Shown here in pieces: positions 4,958-11,804 of a DNA stretch of 25,145 nucleotides (the first letter of the stretch is position 1; each line of letters starts with the position of its first letter). Position numbers and translations under genes: made by a program. Under the pieces are notes generated by a model, which was not told where the DNA came from, did no database searches, and saw only the letters and a list, made by a program, of their open reading frames with translations. The DNA comes from a virus, in the IMG/VR virus record IMGVR_UViG_3300046011_008871, positions 1 through 25,145 of that record. One strand, given 5' to 3'.

Positions 4958-5587
4958 TTATCCGCGAGGTTTGTCAGATTGACGTTTCTCACGCTCTTTT
5001 AACCATTGCTCTAGGATTGCTTGCTGATCTGCTGTAAGAATCTTCTTTAGTTCAGCAATAAATTTACCATCGCATTCTTTAAGGCATTCACGGATATTTG
5101 AAGCTGCTTGTGCTTCCTTTAATTTAGCTCTAGATGCTTCTTTTAATGCAACTAATTCTTTGCGGGCTTGTTCTTTTGTAATTTCACCAGTTTTTAAGTT
5201 ATGCTTAATAACTGCTTCTTGTCTTTTCATTTCTGCAAGAATTTTCTTTTCAGCTGCTCGTAAAGATTCGGTGCACAATACAGTGCATGCTTTGTGGTCA
5301 ATTAAGAGTTTAGAAACAATTTCTTTTTGTTTTGATGATAATTTTAATTTAATTAATAAATCACTAAATACACCGGATGGTTTTGCTGGTCTTTTTGGTT
5401 GTTCTTTTTGAAGAACTTCCAATTCATAAAGACAATCATAATCTTCTAGCTGTGGTTGATTTGAAATATAATCCTGTAGGGTGTTTTGTGTGTTTACAAT
5501 CATGGCTGGATCGTAATTTGGTCCTTGGATCACATCTGAGCATCCTACAATATAAACTGCGGTAATAAAAATAATAAATTTATGCAT
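4958..5587 (-). CDS. Lipoprotein with LTxxQ-like motifs and two CX3C pairs
   Basis: A short leader ends in the lipobox YIVGC, with lipidation expected at C16. Ser at +2 favours the outer membrane in Gram-negatives. The mature part is almost all charged helix. It contains LSSKQ (83-87), EITKEQA (135-141) and LTADQ (184-188), which resemble the LTxxQ repeats of the Spy/CpxP periplasmic chaperone family. Two CX3C motifs (C101/C105 and C168/C172) sit on different helical segments and could lock a helical hairpin by disulfides. The start has a strong AGGGAG site. A perfect terminator follows. A chaperone-like or scaffold role at the envelope is inferred; a superinfection-exclusion lipoprotein is an alternative. 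Confidence 0.8.
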   Translation of the reverse strand: MHKFIIFITAVYIVGCSDVIQGPNYDPAMIVNTQNTLQDYISNQPQLEDYDCLYELEVLQKEQPKRPAKPSGVFSDLLIKLKLSSKQKEIVSKLLIDHKACTVLCTESLRAAEKKILAEMKRQEAVIKHNLKTGEITKEQARKELVALKEASRAKLKEAQAASNIRECLKECDGKFIAELKKILTADQQAILEQWLKEREKRQSDKPRG

Positions 5588-5644
5588 ATTGTCTCCCTAA
5601 TATAATATTGTTTTTTTATAAATATTACCCTAGAGTGTAAATAG

Positions 5645-6535
5645 TTACATTTTTAACCACTCAGTCAAGGTTTTGGTTGGATTCCAGTTTAATAAGGCAC
5701 TTATCTTTTTATTATTAGCTTTTGTTTCTCTTGATTCACCCGGTCTTTGTGGGATATAAACTTTATTATCTGATATCAAATCTGCCAATTCATTTACAGA
5801 TAAGTTCTTACCGGTTCCAACATTTAAAACAGATGCAAATATTTCTTTATTCTCAGATTTTGCTGCTAAGATGTTAGCTTCTACTATATCGTGGACATAT
5901 GTAAAATCTCTACGCTGTTCTCCATCGCCAACGATTGTTAACGCTTCGCCTCTGTTTTTTTGTTGAATAAATAACCCAACAACAGGGGCATATTGACCTT
6001 TTATCGGTTGACGTTCCCCATACACATTGAAATATCTGAATATGACTGTTTCAAGACCCCATATCTTATAATACATCTTACATAACTCTTCACCCATGAC
6101 CTTTGTGTATGAGTATGGGTTTAAACAATCAGTTGGCATGTCTTCAGTAAGTGGTGGTGTATTTTTTAAACCGTATGCTGCGGATGTTGATGAATACATA
6201 ATACGCTTAACGCCATGTTTTCTAGATGCTTCTAATATATTACACGTTCCAAGTACATTTACATCAACTGCCAATTGCGGGTTATCTATTATGGGTTGTA
6301 TTCTTGATTCAGCCGCCAAATGAAATACACAATCCACGTCTTTGAATAATGGTAGTATTTTTTCAAAGTCTCGTATGTCATGATGATGATATTCTGCATT
6401 TGGATTGAAATAAAACTCTTCGTTTGATATTGCTGACAAGTTATCAATAACAATGACTGAATTACCTTCGTTTATAAGTCTGTCAACTAAATGACTTCCG
6501 ATAAACCCACACCCACCTGTAACTAAATACCGCAT
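5645..6535 (-). CDS. NAD-dependent nucleotide-sugar epimerase (GalE-like SDR)
   Basis: This 296-residue extended short-chain dehydrogenase starts with the NAD-binding GGCGFIGSHL at 7-16 and the cofactor acidic residue at D31 (VIDNLS). VFHLAAES lies near 70-77 and VNVLGTCNILEA near 92-103. The active-site Ser is in SSTSAAYG (115-122) and the YxxxK pair is Y141/K145 in NPYSYTKVMGEE. FRYFNVYGERQ and GDGEQRRDFTYVHDIV complete the family signature. It lacks the YSASKA-type sequence of RmlB, so it is better read as a UDP- or dTDP-hexose 4-epimerase than as a 4,6-dehydratase. The exact substrate cannot be told. It lies 8 bases after the small membrane protein gene and within reach of rmlA and rmlC in the same orientation. 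Confidence 0.9.
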   Translation of the reverse strand: MRYLVTGGCGFIGSHLVDRLINEGNSVIVIDNLSAISNEEFYFNPNAEYHHHDIRDFEKILPLFKDVDCVFHLAAESRIQPIIDNPQLAVDVNVLGTCNILEASRKHGVKRIMYSSTSAAYGLKNTPPLTEDMPTDCLNPYSYTKVMGEELCKMYYKIWGLETVIFRYFNVYGERQPIKGQYAPVVGLFIQQKNRGEALTIVGDGEQRRDFTYVHDIVEANILAAKSENKEIFASVLNVGTGKNLSVNELADLISDNKVYIPQRPGESRETKANNKKISALLNWNPTKTLTEWLKM

Positions 6536-6543
6536 AACGTAAC

Positions 6544-6756
6544 CTAATTTATGTTAGAATTTCTAATACTATTTATTGTCCATTTTATGTGATTGTACAT
6601 AAGAAATGAACCAATGGATATAAGTATTACGCTAAGCGTTTTAAGTTCGTGATAAAGGAAAGTACCACCAAATAAAATCGTGGTATATAGCAAGATATAT
6701 CCCCATTCACCTGCGTTAGATATACCCGATGAACCACGATGATTGTTGTAATCCAT
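6544..6756 (-). CDS. 70-aa protein with two membrane spans
   Basis: After a polar N-terminus (MDYNNHRGSSGISNAGEWG) come two hydrophobic spans, about 19-35 (YILLYTTILFGGTFLY) and 40-55 (LSVILISIGSFLMY), then a short polar tail with Lys/Arg. It overlaps the end of the upstream lipoprotein gene by 41 bases. An AAGGA lies about 11 bases upstream of the ATG. The two-span layout resembles small holins, but there is no endolysin beside it and membrane proteins of this size are common. It is therefore left as a membrane protein of unknown function. Confidence 0.7.
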   Translation of the reverse strand: MDYNNHRGSSGISNAGEWGYILLYTTILFGGTFLYHELKTLSVILISIGSFLMYNHIKWTINSIRNSNIN

Positions 6757-7255
6757 ATATAAATTTATCCTTATAGTATCTGTTTGGTATTAGTGTTAAA
6801 ACTTTTGTTATAAACCCATATTGACAACGCTGAAATGTTGCTATATAGTTTTGTAATTCATTTGATGCTGATATTTTTTGATTTTCTAATTGAAGCAATA
6901 GCTCAGGTGATTCTGTATTTTTTACCCTGTTTAACGAAAACAACGTGGCATCTATAAAACTATTATAATCTGAATATGCTATCGTTACTGCGGAATTATA
7001 TCCGGCTACATACTCATAAAATTTATTTATATTTCCATCTGGGATATTAAATTCAACAATTGGATCATCCAGCGTATATGTTGGAGTTATGTTTATGCCT
7101 CGTATGAATGAGGTCCCGTCATACTGGATTGGGTAGTAGTCATTTACGGCATAAAGATATACAGAACGTGGATGGGTAGCTGGCTCCGGTGCTACATAAG
7201 TTACATCAGAGCACCCTATAACGCACAGTAAAAAAAATATTATAATCTTCTGCAT
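6716..7255 (-). CDS. Phage lipoprotein, unknown function
   Basis: A 14-residue leader (MQKIIIFFLLCVIG) ends in a lipobox with C15 as the expected lipid site, followed by SDV exactly as in the lipoprotein at 4958-5587. Ser at +2 favours outer-membrane sorting. The rest (about 165 residues) has a Pro-rich stretch, then beta-type sequence with many Tyr and Ile (VNDYYPIQYDGTSF, ITPTYTLDD) and a helical C-terminal half ending in an aromatic tail (QSSWFIGYI). No family is recognised. It overlaps the upstream gene by 16 bases and has an AAGGA site. Phage lipoproteins at the outer membrane often block receptors, as T5 Llp does for FhuA, but this is only an analogy. Confidence 0.75.
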   Translation of the reverse strand: MQKIIIFFLLCVIGCSDVTYVAPEPATHPRSVYLYAVNDYYPIQYDGTSFIRGINITPTYTLDDPIVEFNIPDGNINKFYEYVAGYNSAVTIAYSDYNSFIDATLFSLNRVKNTESPELLLQLENQKISASNELQNYIATFQRCQYGFITKVLTLIPNRYYKDKFIYGLQQSSWFIGYI

Positions 7256-7548
7256 TTCTTTTTATTCCTTCGAGTTCTTTGTATTCGTTTTTTCGGGGTG
7301 TAGGTGTTTCTTTGTTCTGGTGTATCACAATCAGAACATCTCCATGTATTTCCATTTAACTCATAAGTTTTAATTTTATTGCAGAAGTATGCGTTTCCAT
7401 TTCCATCTCTAACTTGATATTCGGTTGCGGTATTTTGTAGTACTTTTTTTATAAATTCATCACTGTAAGAGTCTATGTTAGATACAACACGTTTTACCAA
7501 AAAAGGTACTCCATTTACTTTTATCACTTTATTTGCGTTTATAGGCAT
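7240..7548 (-). CDS. Small basic protein with a Cys cluster
   Basis: This protein of 102 residues has FCNKIKTYELNG (C56) followed by WRCSDCDTPE (C71 and C74), a spacing that could be part of a metal knuckle. Its C-terminus is very basic (RIQRTRRNKKKCRRL, with C99). The N-terminal half is ordinary and possibly beta-rich (KVIKVNGVPFLVKRVV). A GGA lies about 6 bases before the ATG. The basic tail suggests nucleic-acid binding. It overlaps the downstream lipoprotein gene by 16 bases. No family is recognised. Confidence 0.7.
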   Translation of the reverse strand: MPINANKVIKVNGVPFLVKRVVSNIDSYSDEFIKKVLQNTATEYQVRDGNGNAYFCNKIKTYELNGNTWRCSDCDTPEQRNTYTPKKRIQRTRRNKKKCRRL

Positions 7549-7634
7549 TTTTATTCCGTGGGTATGGTTAGCTATGGGTTAGGGTATAAAAATCGGTTAT
7601 GGGCGATTTCTGTGCAAACTAGAAGGTGTTTAGG

Positions 7635-7928
7635 TTACCAATCATCTGTGCGATCGAGCACGGCATCGTCTGAGTCATCGAAATTATCCCAATCGCTATC
7701 TCTGTAATCAGAATAAAACATTTTTGAAAAGAATTCAACGAGTTGGTATGTTTCTTCATCTTTTTGAATAATCCTTCCGCCCCAAAGACGATCCTCTGAA
7801 TCTTGCAACTCAAATTCAAATGAACCAGACTCTACTTTATTTCCGAATGCGTCTAAGTTTACGGGCCATTTTTCAAATGAATTTATATCTTTTAAAATAT
7901 TTTCAATATAATCTAGTTCTATAATCAT
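7635..7928 (-). CDS. Small acidic protein
   Basis: The 97 residues are strongly acidic, above all at the C-terminus, where DSDWDNFDDSDDAVLDRTDDW gives a dense Asp patch (described here by composition: ten Asp in the last 21 residues). The start has a strong AGGAGA site. It is the first gene of the leftward block, facing the divergent control region. Acidic small phage proteins often mimic DNA or bind basic host proteins, but nothing here fixes a role and no family is recognised. An 86-base gap separates it from the next gene. Confidence 0.75.
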   Translation of the reverse strand: MIIELDYIENILKDINSFEKWPVNLDAFGNKVESGSFEFELQDSEDRLWGGRIIQKDEETYQLVEFFSKMFYSDYRDSDWDNFDDSDDAVLDRTDDW

Positions 7929-8171
7929 AGTTCTCCTGTATATTCTGTTTAACTGAATTACTATTATAATAAAAAAAGAAATAATAAAAAAATTAAAAAT
8001 ATTACTTGTAATAATATAAAAAATTATTTACATTATATATACAGTATATACTGGGGGGCTGGGGGGTAACTAGGAAACAGGGTAACTGGGAACTATATTA
8101 TATACTGGATAACTTATAATTTATATAACAGTAACAGTAAATTTTACTTACTTTATTTAGTAATAAATTAA

Positions 8172-8179
8172 TATTTATA
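8172..8179 (-). promoter_or_regulatory. Candidate T4-type late promoter box, leftward
   Basis: The minus strand has TATAAATA, the T4 late consensus, and a gp55-like sigma factor is encoded at 14603. It would give a leader of about 240 bases before the acidic protein gene. The box also occurs by chance inside genes of this AT-rich sequence, so support is weak. Confidence 0.25.
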
Positions 8180-8187
8180 TAAAACAA

Positions 8188-8301
8188 TAAACTGCGGAGT
8201 AGATTTGTATTATACTGTTAAATCTATATATCTTAAGGAGGTGAATTCATATGAATAAAAAACAGTGGGATACTAAGCTAGGTTCACTACTCCGCAGTTT
8301 A
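8188..8301. promoter_or_regulatory. 15-nt perfect inverted repeat around the SD and start at 8251
   Basis: TAAACTGCGGAGTAG (8188-8202) and CTACTCCGCAGTTTA (8287-8301) are exact reverse complements, 84 bases apart. The second arm lies inside the first 17 codons of the gene at 8251. The enclosed segment holds TATACT, the ribosome site TAAGGAGGTG (8234-8243) and the ATG. If both arms are transcribed they can form a long hairpin. If transcription starts inside, they are paired operator sites about 99 bp apart. Confidence 0.7.
8234..8243 (+). promoter_or_regulatory. Perfect extended Shine-Dalgarno
   Basis: TAAGGAGGTG is a full 10-base match to the anti-SD, 7 bases before the ATG at 8251. It is the strongest site in the window and predicts high translation of this gene unless the surrounding inverted repeat hides it. 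Confidence 0.9.
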
Positions 8302-8913
8302 GATATTGATAACAATCCATCTGAAATAGATGAAATAAAGAAGTTTGGAAAAACTAAAGATGATGTAGAAGAAAAGATATTTGAAATTGTAGCTTCTTAC
8401 ATAAAGAGTGTAATTGATACTAAGCTTTCTGAAGAAACTGATTTTTCTGAAGAAGATTTTAGTGATGAATTCGATGAATCTGGAAACTTTCCTACTGATC
8501 CAAATATACTACTGAATGCTTTTTTCAATGAACTATCTAAAAATTCTGAGGAAGAACAAGATCCAAAATCTGATAACCTAAAACAATGGGAATTAATATT
8601 TAATTGGTTTGAAGAATTATTATTTATTAACAAAGGCCAGTTTAGAATCATGAAAAATGAAAGCAATGAACTGGTAATAATATTTTCTACAGATGAGATA
8701 AAATCAAAAGGTAAAGTAGTATCAATAACCGATGAATTATTAGCATCATTTAAAGATTTTAATATTTATTACAAGAATGTTTCCAGGACTAAACCTAGTC
8801 CAAAAAAACAATCTAATGTAAAAAAACAAAAACCAACTACGAAAAAAGAAGATGGAACAGAAAGAAAAAAAAGAACCTACACAAAGAAGACTAAAGACAA
8901 AGGGACAGAATAA
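8251..8913 (+). CDS. Hypothetical protein, acidic with a Lys-rich tail
   Basis: This is the first gene of the rightward block and has an ideal ribosome site. Of its 220 residues, about 1-75 are mixed helix (LGSLLRSLDID, VEEKIFEIVASYIKS). An acidic stretch follows at about 55-75 (EETDFSEEDFSDEFDES), then a Trp/Phe-rich helical part (QWELIFNWFEELLF). From about residue 180 there is a Lys/Thr-rich unstructured tail (KKQKPTTKKEDGTERKKR, TYTKKTKDKGTE). The polarised charge suggests a nucleic-acid or nucleoid-linked role, but no family is recognised. Its 5' end contains one arm of the 15-nt inverted repeat. The last 62 bases overlap the next gene. Confidence 0.8.
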   Translation: MNKKQWDTKLGSLLRSLDIDNNPSEIDEIKKFGKTKDDVEEKIFEIVASYIKSVIDTKLSEETDFSEEDFSDEFDESGNFPTDPNILLNAFFNELSKNSEEEQDPKSDNLKQWELIFNWFEELLFINKGQFRIMKNESNELVIIFSTDEIKSKGKVVSITDELLASFKDFNIYYKNVSRTKPSPKKQSNVKKQKPTTKKEDGTERKKRTYTKKTKDKGTE

Positions 8914-9046
8914 AGCATTTGCTTCTAAGAATACTATAAATCGATTTAAAGGTTATGAAATCGATTTTAATAAGATTTCTTCCGAATTTGAAGATTTAAT
9001 TGAAACTGATGAATTTAGAGATTACACAAATGAACAAGACACGTGA
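8852..9046 (+). CDS. Small hypothetical protein overlapping its neighbour
   Basis: These 64 residues begin within the Lys-rich tail coding region of the previous gene, in the +1 frame, and extend 133 bases beyond its stop. The N-terminal third is basic (KEKKEPTQRRLKTKG); the rest is acidic (NKISSEFEDLIETDEFRDY). GAAG directly precedes the ATG. The 62-base overlap is long for this genome. An A8 run at 8865-8872 within it would also allow ribosomal slippage or hide a sequencing indel, so it may be the true C-terminus of the previous gene. No family is recognised. Confidence 0.5.
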   Translation: MEQKEKKEPTQRRLKTKGQNKAFASKNTINRFKGYEIDFNKISSEFEDLIETDEFRDYTNEQDT

Positions 9047-9272
9047 TGTAATTGAACCCAGTTATATAAATTTTCTATTGAGATTAAATAATATTCTAAA
9101 AACCTCTAAAATAGAACCATCAAATATAGATGAAGATATTGTACATAAAACACAACAGTACGAACAAGAAACATTTTATTTAGAAATGTACACTGGAATT
9201 GAACCAGACTATTCTGTTCAAAATAATGCTATTAAAAAAACTCTTGATTCTGGTTCTGTATGGATGCGATAA
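9030..9272 (+). CDS. Hypothetical 80-aa protein
   Basis: The start at MNKTRDVIEPSY is favoured because GAGAT lies about 8 bases upstream and the overlap with the previous gene is then only 17 bases; an ATG ten codons earlier (9000) is less likely. The protein is mixed helical (INFLLRLNNILK, EQETFYLEMYTGIEPDY) and ends SGSVWMR. The next gene overlaps it by 13 bases, so the small genes here are translationally linked. No domain is recognised. Confidence 0.65.
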   Translation: MNKTRDVIEPSYINFLLRLNNILKTSKIEPSNIDEDIVHKTQQYEQETFYLEMYTGIEPDYSVQNNAIKKTLDSGSVWMR

Positions 9273-9736
9273 AACCAAATGCAACATTTGTATTTACCCA
9301 AGTAAACTCAAAGAAGTTTAAATCGGTTGATCATATAAAAACCTTTAAATCAAAGCATTATAATATCCCAGATTATTGGTTTAAAACAGAAGAAGATCTG
9401 TTATTGTTTTCACAATCATTGAAAGACTCTAAAACATTTATAAATTATTTCACTAAATGTGTTTCGTATGCAGTAGAAAATAATTTAGAATCATTTATTA
9501 CATGTACTTTAAGAACAAATACAAATATAATATTTGTATTAATAGAACATACAAATTACATAGAATCTATAGATAAAATGATAGATTTAAATGCATCCAG
9601 TGAACTGTATGAAGAATGCTCTAAATTAGTATTACTAAAGAAACATTACGAAACTGAATTTATTAACTCAGGCAAAACCCAGTCATATGAAGCATATGAA
9701 TTCTGGAAGCCGTTATATCCTAACTTTTTATATTAA
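9260..9736 (+). CDS. Hypothetical 158-aa protein
   Basis: This 158-residue protein is rich in Lys, Asn, Phe and Tyr, with a likely alpha/beta fold (ATFVFTQVNSKKF, YWFKTEEDLLLFSQSLKDS, NTNIIFVLIEHTNYIESI). It has three Cys without a motif spacing. The ATG lies inside the end of the previous gene in another frame and has no strong SD, so it probably depends on coupling. A 24-base gap follows before the next small gene. No family is recognised. Confidence 0.7.
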   Translation: MDAIKPNATFVFTQVNSKKFKSVDHIKTFKSKHYNIPDYWFKTEEDLLLFSQSLKDSKTFINYFTKCVSYAVENNLESFITCTLRTNTNIIFVLIEHTNYIESIDKMIDLNASSELYEECSKLVLLKKHYETEFINSGKTQSYEAYEFWKPLYPNFLY

Positions 9737-9760
9737 GTATTTTGTTTTTTGGAGATTTTG

Positions 9761-9934
9761 ATGTATATTAAAGAGAACAAGCCATACTCTTGGAATAAAA
9801 CACATAAAAAAAATAAAAATTTTTATGATGAATTTTATCAAGATGGCAGTAAAAAAACTAAGATTGATCCCTATGTTCCATCTAAGTTTAGAAAAAAAAT
9901 AAATTTAAAAGATATACAAATAGATGAAGATTAA
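9761..9934 (+). CDS. Small basic hypothetical protein
   Basis: ATG at 9761 is chosen over an in-frame TTG at 9749 because GGAG at 9751-9754 sits at the right distance. The 57 residues are Lys- and Tyr-rich (YIKENKPYSWNKTHKKNKNF, FRKKINLKDIQIDED) with a net positive charge in the first 50 and an acidic end. It lies 3 bases before the nucleotidase gene, so the two are translated together. No domain is recognised. Confidence 0.65.
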   Translation: MYIKENKPYSWNKTHKKNKNFYDEFYQDGSKKTKIDPYVPSKFRKKINLKDIQIDED

Positions 9935-9937
9935 GTA

Positions 9938-10396
9938 ATGAAAAAAGAAGTTATATATGTTGATATGGATGGGGTTGTTGCAGATTTCCCTAAAAAGTGG
10001 AAATCCATGTACGGTAAAGAACTAGATCTATATCATATCCCACCAACCCCAGACGGATTCTACAGAGATTTGGAAGTAATACCGGGATCGGTGGATGCAA
10101 TAAAAATATTGTCTGAACATTTTGATGTATATTTTTTATCAACAGCAGAATGGAATAATTTATCTTCTTGGGTTGATAAGCGCATCTGGTTAGATGAAAA
10201 TTTTGGAAAATTAGCCTACAAAAAATTGATATTATCACATAATAAATCATTGAATATTGGAAAATATTTAATAGATGATCGAGCAATTGAAAGTAACCTT
10301 GCTTTTACTGGTGAATTTATTCATTTTAGAAGTAATAAATTTCCAGATTGGAAAACTGTTGTTAATTATATTTTAAAGGATGTACTGTGTCAGTAA
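9938..10396 (+). CDS. 5'(3')-deoxyribonucleotidase-like HAD phosphatase
   Basis: This 152-residue HAD-fold phosphatase has the NT5C-type motif I VDMDGVVADF (nucleophile D9, acid D11), motif II FLSTAEW (about 66-72), a Lys-rich segment around 95-104 and motif IV LIDDRAIES (D113, D114). The family removes the phosphate from dNMPs such as dUMP and dTMP. Its stop overlaps the ThyX gene by 10 bases, so the two are made together. The pair may balance dUMP and dTMP pools during phage DNA synthesis, or protect the phage from an unusual nucleotide. Which nucleotide it prefers cannot be read from the sequence. Confidence 0.85.
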   Translation: MKKEVIYVDMDGVVADFPKKWKSMYGKELDLYHIPPTPDGFYRDLEVIPGSVDAIKILSEHFDVYFLSTAEWNNLSSWVDKRIWLDENFGKLAYKKLILSHNKSLNIGKYLIDDRAIESNLAFTGEFIHFRSNKFPDWKTVVNYILKDVLCQ

Positions 10397-11052
10397 AGTT
10401 GGTATCACTTACAACCCCAGAGTTCTCTTCAGATATTGATAAAATCAAAATGACTCCTGAAGAGTTTATTGTTTATATAGCCCGTGTATCAAATCCATCT
10501 AATCAAATGAATATGGAAACTGCTCCACGTCTTATTAATTATCTAATTAAACACAAGCATTGGTCTCCGTTTGAGTTTGTTGATATGACAGTTGAAATAG
10601 TAACAAGACGATCAATAGCAGCTCAAATCTTAAGGCATAAATCATTCTCTTTCCAAGAATTTTCTCAACGATATTCATCTGCAACTTCTATACAGGATAT
10701 AGAACTTCGTAAACAAGCAGAAAAGAATAGACAGAGCTCAGCAGATCCATATAACCCAGACTGGGTTGGTGGTGTTAAGCTATCAGATATAGTTGATGGA
10801 CATTTTCAAGCATCATTAAATTTATATAATCAAATGATTGCGGCTGGTATCGCCAGAGAAGTTGCACGTGATATTCTTCCACTTGCAACAGAAACAACAA
10901 TGTATATGAAAGGATCGATACGATCTTGGATTCACTATTTAGAACTTAGAACTGCAGATGATACACAAAAAGAACACAGAGAGATTGCAAATAAAATAAA
11001 AGATATATTTATTGAACACTTTCCTAGTGTTGGATCATCGTTAAATTTTTAA
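10387..11052 (+). CDS. thyX: Flavin-dependent thymidylate synthase
   Basis: ThyX makes dTMP from dUMP with methylene-tetrahydrofolate, FAD and NADPH. The start is GTG at 10387 with AAGGA upstream, overlapping the nucleotidase gene. The 221 residues are a normal family length. The ThyX motif RHRx7S appears as RHK-x7-S (R83, H84, K85, S93) within RHKSFSFQEFSQRYS, so the third position is Lys instead of Arg. The substrate-binding IAREVARDILPLATET and RSWIHYLELR regions near the C-terminus are intact. An active enzyme is likely, because R/K changes at this position are conservative. Confidence 0.95.
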   Translation: MSVKLVSLTTPEFSSDIDKIKMTPEEFIVYIARVSNPSNQMNMETAPRLINYLIKHKHWSPFEFVDMTVEIVTRRSIAAQILRHKSFSFQEFSQRYSSATSIQDIELRKQAEKNRQSSADPYNPDWVGGVKLSDIVDGHFQASLNLYNQMIAAGIAREVARDILPLATETTMYMKGSIRSWIHYLELRTADDTQKEHREIANKIKDIFIEHFPSVGSSLNF

Positions 11053-11065
11053 ATAAAGGTTTATT

Positions 11066-11800
11066 ATGAACACAGAAGAACAAATAGAATTTTCTCCTGA
11101 AATGGAGAATAGTGAAAATCTACAAATAGAAGATATGGTTAAACCAGAAGCACAATCGATTAATGATTATCTATTCTCAATCGAAAGCGATATGAATGAT
11201 ATCATTATGGACCCAGCTAGCTCTGGATATGACTCGTTGGAAACGCAAGACGTTGTATATGGAATTACATTCAGCGTTGGTATGGATCCAGCCCATGACA
11301 CTGTACTCGATTTAGGAGCTGGTATTGGGGAGTTTTATTCATATGTAGAGAGATTTACCGGAACAGCTTTATCTAAATACATACCAGTTGATAACGATGC
11401 AAATATGCTCGAGATTCTAAAATTTAGATACGCAGCAGATGATACGATAAAGGCGTTAGAATTGGATTACTCAGATTTTGCATATTCCCACCTTGGGTAT
11501 AACCCTGAAGTGGTTAAAAATTTACAAACATTAGGTAATACAGAAAAAATTGATTGGGTTGTTTCGTGTAATACGTTTGATGATACAATGACTGCTGAAC
11601 ATATTGTTACCAACATTAGCGTATGGTCATCTGTTGCTGAAAAGGGAGCTGCATTTACTTTTAAAGCTGAGAATACTGATTTATTTGTTGAAGTTTTAGC
11701 TACATTGTTAAAAAATGAAAGATTTTCAACAAGAACAATAGTAAGATCCGATTTTATTAAGAATTGGTATTCTATTTATATATACAATTTAAGAGGATAA
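11066..11800 (+). CDS. SAM-dependent methyltransferase, class I
   Basis: The first 65 or so residues are acidic and probably flexible (EEQIEFSPEMENSENLQIED). A Rossmann methyltransferase core follows: VLDLGAGIGEF (80-90) is the SAM-binding motif I, and YIPVDNDANML with D109 fits the ribose-binding acidic residue at the end of strand 2. VVSCNTFDDTM near 170 takes the place of motif IV. This is not a DPPY/NPPY DNA-methylase motif, so the substrate is more likely RNA, protein or a small molecule than an adenine or cytosine in DNA. AAAGG lies before the ATG. The gene follows ThyX by 13 bases. Confidence 0.8.
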   Translation: MNTEEQIEFSPEMENSENLQIEDMVKPEAQSINDYLFSIESDMNDIIMDPASSGYDSLETQDVVYGITFSVGMDPAHDTVLDLGAGIGEFYSYVERFTGTALSKYIPVDNDANMLEILKFRYAADDTIKALELDYSDFAYSHLGYNPEVVKNLQTLGNTEKIDWVVSCNTFDDTMTAEHIVTNISVWSSVAEKGAAFTFKAENTDLFVEVLATLLKNERFSTRTIVRSDFIKNWYSIYIYNLRG

Positions 11801-11804
11801 TAAC

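Larger units (their letters stand above)
7929..8250. promoter_or_regulatory. Divergent intergenic control region
   Basis: These 322 bases separate the leftward and rightward blocks. They are very AT-rich apart from a G-rich island at 8052-8090. Visible elements are a minus-strand TATAAT (7968-7963), a perfect 10-bp repeat TATATACTGG (8045-8054 and 8099-8108), two related GGTAACT segments, a minus-strand TATAAATA (8179-8172) matching the T4 late-promoter box, a plus-strand TATACT (8211-8216) and one arm of a 15-nt inverted repeat (8188-8202). No gene is visible. Confidence 0.65.

Noticed and set aside
5645-6535. RmlB (dTDP-glucose 4,6-dehydratase) call for the SDR
   Set aside because: The active-site segment is YSYTK, not the YSASKA type of RmlB, and the length (296) is shorter than usual RmlB (about 350).
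6544-6756. Holin call for the two-span 70-aa protein
   Set aside because: Size and spans fit, but there is no endolysin or spanin next to it and the context is the envelope module.
3540-7035. Several TATAAATA matches inside or antisense to genes (near 2350, 3553, 5617, 7024)
   Set aside because: This AT-rich sequence gives such matches by chance. Most point the wrong way or lie inside coding sequence without a gene start in reach.
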